From positions 1-9,970 of the forward strand of contig JAPLWD010000073.1 in NCBI GenBank assembly GCA_026396775.1: a stretch of 9,970 bases of DNA, read 5' to 3'. This DNA comes from Candidatus Gribaldobacteria bacterium. GTDB taxonomy: Bacteria > Patescibacteriota > Minisyncoccia > Minisyncoccales > CG1-02-41-26. Under the pieces are notes generated by a model. The model had not been told where the DNA came from. It searched no databases and worked only from the letters and a program-made list of their open reading frames with translations. Each line of letters begins with the position of its first letter. Positions within the stretch are counted from its first letter, which is position 1. The translations under genes and the position numbers were made by a program. Shown piece after piece: positions 7,068 to 9,970 of the stretch.

Positions 7068-7370
7068 ATGAAATACTTTGAATTAGACAAAAATGAACAA
7101 AAGGTTTTAAAAGATTTTGAAGCTGGTAAGCTCAAATCTATTAAGGATGTAAAAAAGGAAACCCAGAAATATAAGGGCTATGCCAAGCAAACTTTGAATA
7201 AGCCGAAAAATATCAATATCAGAATTTCAAGTCGAGACTTGCAAAAAATAAAAGCTAAAGCTGTAGAAAAGGGTATGCCCTATCAAACTTTGGTTAGCTC
7301 CACTTTGCATCAACATTTTGCCAGCGAGGTTAGGGATGATAGCGATCAAAAATATCAGCCAGGCAAGTAA
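7068..7370 (+). CDS. CopG/BrnA-like ribbon-helix-helix antitoxin
   Basis: A 100-residue protein with a charged N-terminal half (1-46) that could wrap the toxin and a C-terminal segment NINIRISSRDLQKIKAKAVEKGMPYQTLVSSTLHQ (48-82 region). That segment is characteristic of CopG-type antitoxins: one beta strand (NINIRIS), then two helices split by the GMPYQ turn. The strand pairs in the dimer to bind DNA. It is predicted to neutralise the BrnT-like protein encoded two bases upstream and to repress the shared promoter through the palindrome at 6754-6773. The N-terminus MKYFELDKNEQKVLKDFEAG resembles the first residues of the toxin (MKYF...), which may be chance. A strong terminator follows 8 bases after the stop. 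Confidence 0.8.
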   Translation: MKYFELDKNEQKVLKDFEAGKLKSIKDVKKETQKYKGYAKQTLNKPKNINIRISSRDLQKIKAKAVEKGMPYQTLVSSTLHQHFASEVRDDSDQKYQPGK

Positions 7371-7378
7371 TTTTTCTT

Positions 7379-7409
7379 CCGCCCCGATAATTCGGGGCGG
7401 TTTTGTTTT
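7379..7409 (+). terminator. Intrinsic terminator after the second toxin-antitoxin pair
   Basis: A 9-bp perfect stem CCGCCCCGA / TCGGGGCGG (7379-7387 with 7392-7400) with a TAAT loop is followed by TTTTGTTTT (7401-7409). Confidence 0.9.
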
Positions 7410-7429
7410 GCGTGTATTTTTTTGTACCT

Positions 7430-7463
7430 TTACCTAAAATGTGCGATCGCAAAAAATAGGTAA
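7430..7463. promoter_or_regulatory. 34-bp interrupted palindrome upstream of the yerC-like promoter
   Basis: The arms TTACCTA (7430-7436) and TAGGTAA (7457-7463) are exactly symmetric around the 10-bp palindrome TGCGATCGCA (7442-7451); all three share the centre at 7446.5. The five-base gaps on each side are not complementary. It ends five bases before the -35 box. It is a plausible binding site for a dimeric regulator, but no binder is identified. Confidence 0.5.
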
Positions 7464-7468
7464 GGGGG

Positions 7469-7496
7469 TTGACAATTTTTTTTGATTTGCTATACT
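7469..7496 (+). promoter_or_regulatory. Promoter of the TrpR/YerC-like gene
   Basis: Consensus -35 TTGACA (7469-7474), a 16-base spacer, and -10 TATACT (7491-7496) with an extended TG at 7488-7489. Transcription should start near 7503, giving a leader of about 33 nt that lies within the tandem palindromes. Confidence 0.85.
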
Positions 7497-7529
7497 TTAG
7501 TGTAATAAAGTGCTTTACTTAAATAAAGC
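7494..7529. promoter_or_regulatory. Two abutting 18-bp palindromes: candidate autoregulatory operator
   Basis: Site 1 is ACTTTA-N6-TAAAGT (7494-7511) and site 2 is GCTTTA-N6-TAAAGC (7512-7529). They touch without a gap and share 13 of 16 core bases. Site 1 overlaps the last bases of the -10 box and the start point; site 2 lies in the leader and ends six bases before the ATG. A dimeric helix-turn-helix repressor could bind both, most simply the TrpR-like product itself. Site 2 could also fold as an RNA hairpin near the start codon. Confidence 0.65.
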
Positions 7530-7535
7530 AAAGAT

Positions 7536-7853
7536 ATGGCGAAATTAGATATTCGAACAACTGAAAATTTACTAAAGGCGGTTTTGGCCTTAAAAAACAT
7601 TAAAGAGGCTAAAAAGTTTTTTCGTGACCTGTTAACCGAACAGGAGATTATTGAGTTTGGCAAAAGATGGCAGGCGGCCAAAATGCTGGCTGATAAGGTT
7701 TCTTATTCTAAAATTGAAAAAGAAACCGGCTTAAGCTCCACTACAGTAGCTCGCATTTCTAAATGGCTCAATAGTGGAATGGGCGGTTACAAATTAATGA
7801 TAACTCGTTTGCATTATAGCAATTCTGCTCCAGCTAGGATGGGATTGCCTTGA
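7536..7853 (+). CDS. TrpR-like transcriptional regulator, YerC/YecD family
   Basis: A 105-residue all-helical protein. Residues 27-88 match the YerC/YecD subgroup of the TrpR superfamily: FFRDLLTEQEIIEFGKRWQAA, then a helix-turn-helix at about 56-78 (VSYSKIEKETGLSSTTVARISKWL), then the glycine-rich GMGGYK. This family binds DNA as a dimer; its ligand is generally unknown, and a tryptophan response should not be assumed. The tail after residue 90 (LHYSNSAPARMGLP) is unlike the core. The gene stands alone between two strong terminators, with its own consensus promoter and tandem palindromes, so autorepression is likely. The ATG is the only start consistent with the promoter; no Shine-Dalgarno is visible. 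It uses TGA as stop. Confidence 0.9.
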   Translation: MAKLDIRTTENLLKAVLALKNIKEAKKFFRDLLTEQEIIEFGKRWQAAKMLADKVSYSKIEKETGLSSTTVARISKWLNSGMGGYKLMITRLHYSNSAPARMGLP

Positions 7854-7881
7854 AATACTGTAAAAAATAATTTCAAAATAA

Positions 7882-7919
7882 CCCCCTCCTAGTAGTGTAA
7901 CTAGGAGGGGGTTTTGTTT
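7882..7919 (+). terminator. Intrinsic terminator after the yerC-like gene
   Basis: A perfect 12-bp stem CCCCCTCCTAGT / ACTAGGAGGGGG (7882-7893 with 7900-7911), extendable by AA/TT, with an AGTGTA loop and a TTTTGTTT tail. Confidence 0.95.
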
Positions 7920-7963
7920 GCCTGCCTGTAATAAAATGGCAAAAATAGTTCTTTTTATTTATA

Positions 7964-7969
7964 AAGGAG
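7964..7969 (+). promoter_or_regulatory. Strong Shine-Dalgarno of the radical SAM gene
   Basis: AAGGAG (7964-7969) lies six bases before the ATG at 7976, within AAAGGAGAGG. Most other genes in the window lack such a site, so this fixes the start and suggests efficient initiation on a longer leader. Confidence 0.85.
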
Positions 7970-7975
7970 AGGAAA

Positions 7976-9019
7976 ATGGGAAACATCAACAGTAGATACG
8001 AACAAAGGCCTAAGCCCACAGGTTTAAAGTTTGGTATTATTGAAGTAACAACAGAATGCCAAAATCGTTGTCCTGGTTGTTATATGGTGCGTAGAGATGC
8101 CCTTAACAAGGGTGAAATGTCTTTACAACAAGCGATACGAGTGTTGGATTTATGTAAAGAGTATTGTGGAAAAGAGTTAGAGACAATGGATATTTTGGGC
8201 GGAGAGCCATTACTATGGCCTTTTCTTCAGGACTATATTGAAGAGCTATTGCGTCGCCAAATTCAGCCTTGGATTTTCACTAATATGTTAGCGATTACTC
8301 CAGGGTTAGCAGGATGGTTGTACGAACTCGGGGTTTATATTACTGGCAAGTTAAATATCAATCCGAATGACTCTTCACAACTTGCGCTTCAAGCTAAAAT
8401 GATTGGTCGTCGGAAAGAAGTGGCTCGTAAAATGATTGCTTCCATTGATATTTTTATGGAAGCGGGTTATAAGGCACCACTTTTTCGGCTACAAAATCTA
8501 ATCCGTAAGAGTAATATTACTTTGGTAGCCGAATATTATCGCTGGTGCTTGGGGCGAAATATCGGCACCGATTTAGAGCTGATGGGTTCTGGAGAAGCAA
8601 TTGGGCAAGATTACTGGCAAATAGCCCCAACCATTCAGCAAATTATTGAGATGATAAAAGAGGTGCAGGCAGTGCGTGGAGAATTTGGACTTGAGCCAGC
8701 TGAAGTGTTAATGCCACATATTTTTGGGGCGTGTCCATTTTATGATAAAGGCTTGTATTTTGGGGTTGATGGACACATTCGAACTTGCAGTAATAGTGTT
8801 GTTCGGCTGGCTGATGTGAACGATCCAGATCCAATTAAGCTGGCCTATGAATCTTCTTTGATTTGTAATCGGTGCTTACTGACGCAAGAAACTATTGGGG
8901 AGCCGTGCCATTCTTGCGATAAATGGGAAAAATGTCGTGGGGGATGTAGATCCACAGCAGAGGGCATGGGCAATCCTTTAGGAGGCTATACTCTTTGCCC
9001 TGTGCCATTTCTCTCCTAA
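7976..9019 (+). CDS. Radical SAM enzyme with C-terminal SPASM domain
   Basis: The protein has 347 residues. The radical SAM cluster motif is CX3CX2C at Cys28, Cys32 and Cys35 (TTECQNRCPGCYM), and GGEP (75-78) is the usual SAM-binding motif. The C-terminus fits the seven-cysteine SPASM pattern: C253-X12-G266-X4-C271, then C311-X2-C314-X5-C320-X3-C324, then C341. This would hold auxiliary Fe-S clusters. An additional pair, C297/C300, lies in the gap. SPASM enzymes mostly modify peptides or proteins (for example thioether or carbon-carbon links in RiPPs, or formylglycine in sulfatases), so a peptide or protein substrate is likely, but none is recognisable nearby. Its neighbour is a small Cys-cluster protein separated by a hairpin. 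It follows the yerC-like terminator, so it has its own transcription start, though no convincing promoter is seen. Confidence 0.9.
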   Translation: MGNINSRYEQRPKPTGLKFGIIEVTTECQNRCPGCYMVRRDALNKGEMSLQQAIRVLDLCKEYCGKELETMDILGGEPLLWPFLQDYIEELLRRQIQPWIFTNMLAITPGLAGWLYELGVYITGKLNINPNDSSQLALQAKMIGRRKEVARKMIASIDIFMEAGYKAPLFRLQNLIRKSNITLVAEYYRWCLGRNIGTDLELMGSGEAIGQDYWQIAPTIQQIIEMIKEVQAVRGEFGLEPAEVLMPHIFGACPFYDKGLYFGVDGHIRTCSNSVVRLADVNDPDPIKLAYESSLICNRCLLTQETIGEPCHSCDKWEKCRGGCRSTAEGMGNPLGGYTLCPVPFLS

Positions 9020-9040
9020 AAAATGGCGAGACTCAAAGGA

Positions 9041-9077
9041 GTAGCTGGAAAGGTTTAGAATAAACCTTTCCAGCTAC
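9041..9077. repeat. Perfect 17-bp inverted repeat with 3-base loop
   Basis: The arm GTAGCTGGAAAGGTTTA (9041-9057) is followed by GAA (9058-9060) and then its exact reverse complement (9061-9077). It sits 22 bases after the radical SAM stop and 24 bases before the next ATG. Unlike the other terminators here, it has no T-run on either strand, so it may be a processing, stabilising or weak termination hairpin. Confidence 0.9.
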
Positions 9078-9100
9078 CTATTATTAAGATTAAGCTATAT

Positions 9101-9622
9101 ATGAACAAAAATATTCTTGATATCGCAACGAAAAAGTTTCAAAAGCTTTCCGAGGAATATGGTGGTTCTATAAATGTGGGAGTTGATAACTGGAGGGGCT
9201 GGCGTTTTATTTTGGACACCGATGATGTAAGAAATTGTAAAAATGAATGCGAAAAATGTGCTCTTTACTGCTTGCTGAAAGATGAGCAAGTAAGGGCAGG
9301 CAGTTTTTCAGCTACTTTATATAAAGCTAATCAAGAAGACAAAAAATTATTTGGTTTTCAAAATTTTTTAAATTGTAAAACTTTAAAACAATACGAAGAT
9401 TGTTTTGTAAACTTTATTGTCAACAAGGCAACTACAGAAAAAGAAATTAAAGAAGAGTTGATATTGGTAAAAAATTTCAGGCTAATATTTTCGAAGAACA
9501 CTAATAATTTACTAAAGAAAGAAAAGAGCTTTAAGAAATCGGTTATTAAGAAACTTTTGAATCAAGCTGTATCTTCTAAAAAGATAATTATTAAAAAGAT
9601 TGTTCAAAAAAATGGGCTGTAA
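9101..9622 (+). CDS. Uncharacterised small protein with CX3CX2CX3C cluster
   Basis: I do not recognise this 173-residue protein. It has a compact cysteine group at Cys46, Cys50, Cys53 and Cys57 (NCKNECEKCALYC), with two further cysteines at 92 and 101. This could hold an Fe-S cluster or zinc. The N-terminal part includes GGSINVGVDNWRGWRF (21-36), which looks like a small beta region. The C-terminal 36 residues are very rich in lysine (for example KKEKSFKKSVIKK) with alternating hydrophobic residues, a form that could bind RNA or an acidic surface. It follows the radical SAM gene on the same strand, after the 17-bp hairpin. It might be a partner or electron-transfer factor for that enzyme, or independent of it. 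It lacks a Shine-Dalgarno. Codon use is AT-rich like the neighbours, and the protein character supports a real gene. Confidence 0.7.
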   Translation: MNKNILDIATKKFQKLSEEYGGSINVGVDNWRGWRFILDTDDVRNCKNECEKCALYCLLKDEQVRAGSFSATLYKANQEDKKLFGFQNFLNCKTLKQYEDCFVNFIVNKATTEKEIKEELILVKNFRLIFSKNTNNLLKKEKSFKKSVIKKLLNQAVSSKKIIIKKIVQKNGL

Positions 9623-9630
9623 TATTTTAT

Positions 9631-9660
9631 TTGACGCTGGGTTGAGGTTAGAGGTATAAT
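9631..9660 (+). promoter_or_regulatory. Strong promoter of the structured non-coding RNA
   Basis: TTGACG (9631-9636) and a perfect TATAAT (9655-9660) are separated by 18 bases. Transcription is expected near 9666-9668, exactly where the closing stem of the RNA begins. Confidence 0.85.
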
Positions 9661-9666
9661 ATCAGT

Positions 9667-9831
9667 GAGGCCCTGTCTCTAAAAAGTTGGGATAATAACT
9701 TTTTTTAGGGAGCCTGATATTTGCTAAGCCCGTGGGTTTGGCAATAGGACACCCACTTGGAATTAAGTTCCAACTTCGGCGAGGCAGGACTTCTGGATCA
9801 AAAAAGGTCGGCTTAATAGCCGGCCTTTTTG
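9667..9831 (+). ncRNA. Structured non-coding RNA, about 165 nt, class unassigned (6S-like or raiA-motif-like are candidates)
   Basis: The region between a consensus promoter and an intrinsic terminator has no reading frame and folds well by eye. The closing stem pairs 9667-9677 with 9783-9793 (ten of eleven positions pair, counting G-U). Inside are: a long hairpin, 9676-9688 with 9697-9711, with a two-base bulge and the loop GGGATAAT, whose base competes with the end of the closing stem for 9676-9677; a stem GTGGGT/ACCCAC (9732-9737 with 9751-9756); and a hairpin TTGGAA/TTCCAA (9757-9762 with 9768-9773). TTGC (9721-9724, in the run TTTGC) may pair with GCAA (9741-9744, in the run GGCAA). The multibranched shape fits 6S RNA poorly, since that is rod-like with a central bubble, but the size and promoter would suit it. 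It lacks the SRP RNA apical loop and RNase P signatures. A riboswitch for the next gene is possible. Confidence 0.8.
9799..9831 (+). terminator. Intrinsic terminator of the structured RNA
   Basis: The stem AAGGTCGGC / GCCGGCCTT (one G-U pair) with the loop TTAATA spans about 9804-9827 and is followed by more T residues. An A-run precedes it and can extend the stem with the T-run. Confidence 0.85.
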
Positions 9832-9925
9832 GTAGCTGAAGCTTTTACTTGAATAATAATAGCCTTATGATAGCTTAAAATAAGAGTAATTATAAACTTT
9901 AACCATTTGAAAAGGAGGAAGGAAG

Positions 9926-9970
9926 ATGGAGGAAGCAGATTTGAGGGTTGGGGCAACTATTCGTAATAAA
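9926..9970 (+). CDS. Start of an unidentified gene, truncated by the window end
   Basis: Only 15 codons are visible: MEEADLRVGATIRNK. The start is well supported by a strong Shine-Dalgarno (AAAGGAGGAAGG, 9911-9922; GGAGG at 9914-9918) seven bases before the ATG. The fragment VGATIRNK could be the beginning of a helix-turn-helix regulator of XRE type, but it is too short to say. It lies about 95 bases beyond the terminator of the structured RNA, with no convincing promoter of its own, so read-through or control by that RNA is possible. Confidence 0.6.
   Translation, partial: MEEADLRVGATIRNK

Noticed and set aside
7379..7920. Repeated GC-rich hairpins considered as a CRISPR array or repeat family
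   Set aside because: They differ in sequence, are each followed by T-runs, and occur once per transcription unit; they are ordinary terminators.
9023..9058. An 11-codon reading frame (MARLKGVAGKV) after the radical SAM gene, considered as a modified-peptide precursor
   Set aside because: It is very short, has no ribosome site, and half of it is one arm of the perfect hairpin, so its sequence is explained by the inverted repeat.

Overview
The window looks like part of a genome from the Candidate Phyla Radiation (Patescibacteria), perhaps a Parcubacteria-like lineage. This is inferred from gene content and style, not from a marker gene. The DNA is AT-rich and the genes are small and tightly packed. 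Several promoters sit so close to the start codon that the mRNAs would be nearly leaderless, and only two genes have a strong Shine-Dalgarno. There is a large secreted protein of DUF2341 / lectin-like / fibronectin-like / peptidoglycan-binding type, and a TrpR-like YerC/YecD regulator. TGA is used as a stop (mntA-like gene, yerC-like gene), so the UGA-glycine code of Gracilibacteria/Absconditabacteria does not apply.

Layout. Positions 24-2853 (minus strand) hold a compact operon transcribed pth -> GT-B glycosyltransferase -> EamA/DMT membrane transporter, with 1 and 3 bases between genes. A divergent intergenic region of about 120 bp leads to a plus-strand HepT/MntA toxin-antitoxin pair (2973-3616). 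Next comes a very large gene for a secreted, probably wall-attached protein (3639/3770-6601). Its signal-peptide region is entered through a run of 12 G residues that leaves the only visible start codons out of frame. After a repeat-like spacer and a strong terminator comes a second toxin-antitoxin pair of BrnT / CopG type (6790-7370), whose promoter contains a palindromic operator candidate. A further terminator separates it from a TrpR/YerC-like regulator (7536-7853) with two abutting 18-bp palindromes over its transcription start and a larger dyad upstream. Then follow a radical SAM/SPASM enzyme (7976-9019), a perfect 17-bp hairpin, and a small cysteine-cluster protein of unknown function (9101-9622). 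The right end has a consensus promoter driving a structured non-coding RNA of about 165 nt with its own terminator (about 9667-9831), then the first 15 codons of an unidentified gene with a strong ribosome binding site.

How the parts may work together. The left operon joins a translation housekeeping gene to what may be an envelope glycolipid or glycan step plus a membrane transporter. The centre looks accessory: two toxin-antitoxin modules flank a cell-surface protein with a glycosidase-like propeller and a possible on/off switch at its N-terminus. The right part may hold a small uncharacterised maturation system (SPASM enzyme plus cysteine-cluster partner) beside a highly expressed non-coding RNA. 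The most striking points are the poly-G tract, the propeller that seems inserted inside a lectin-like domain, the operator-like palindromes, and the structured RNA.
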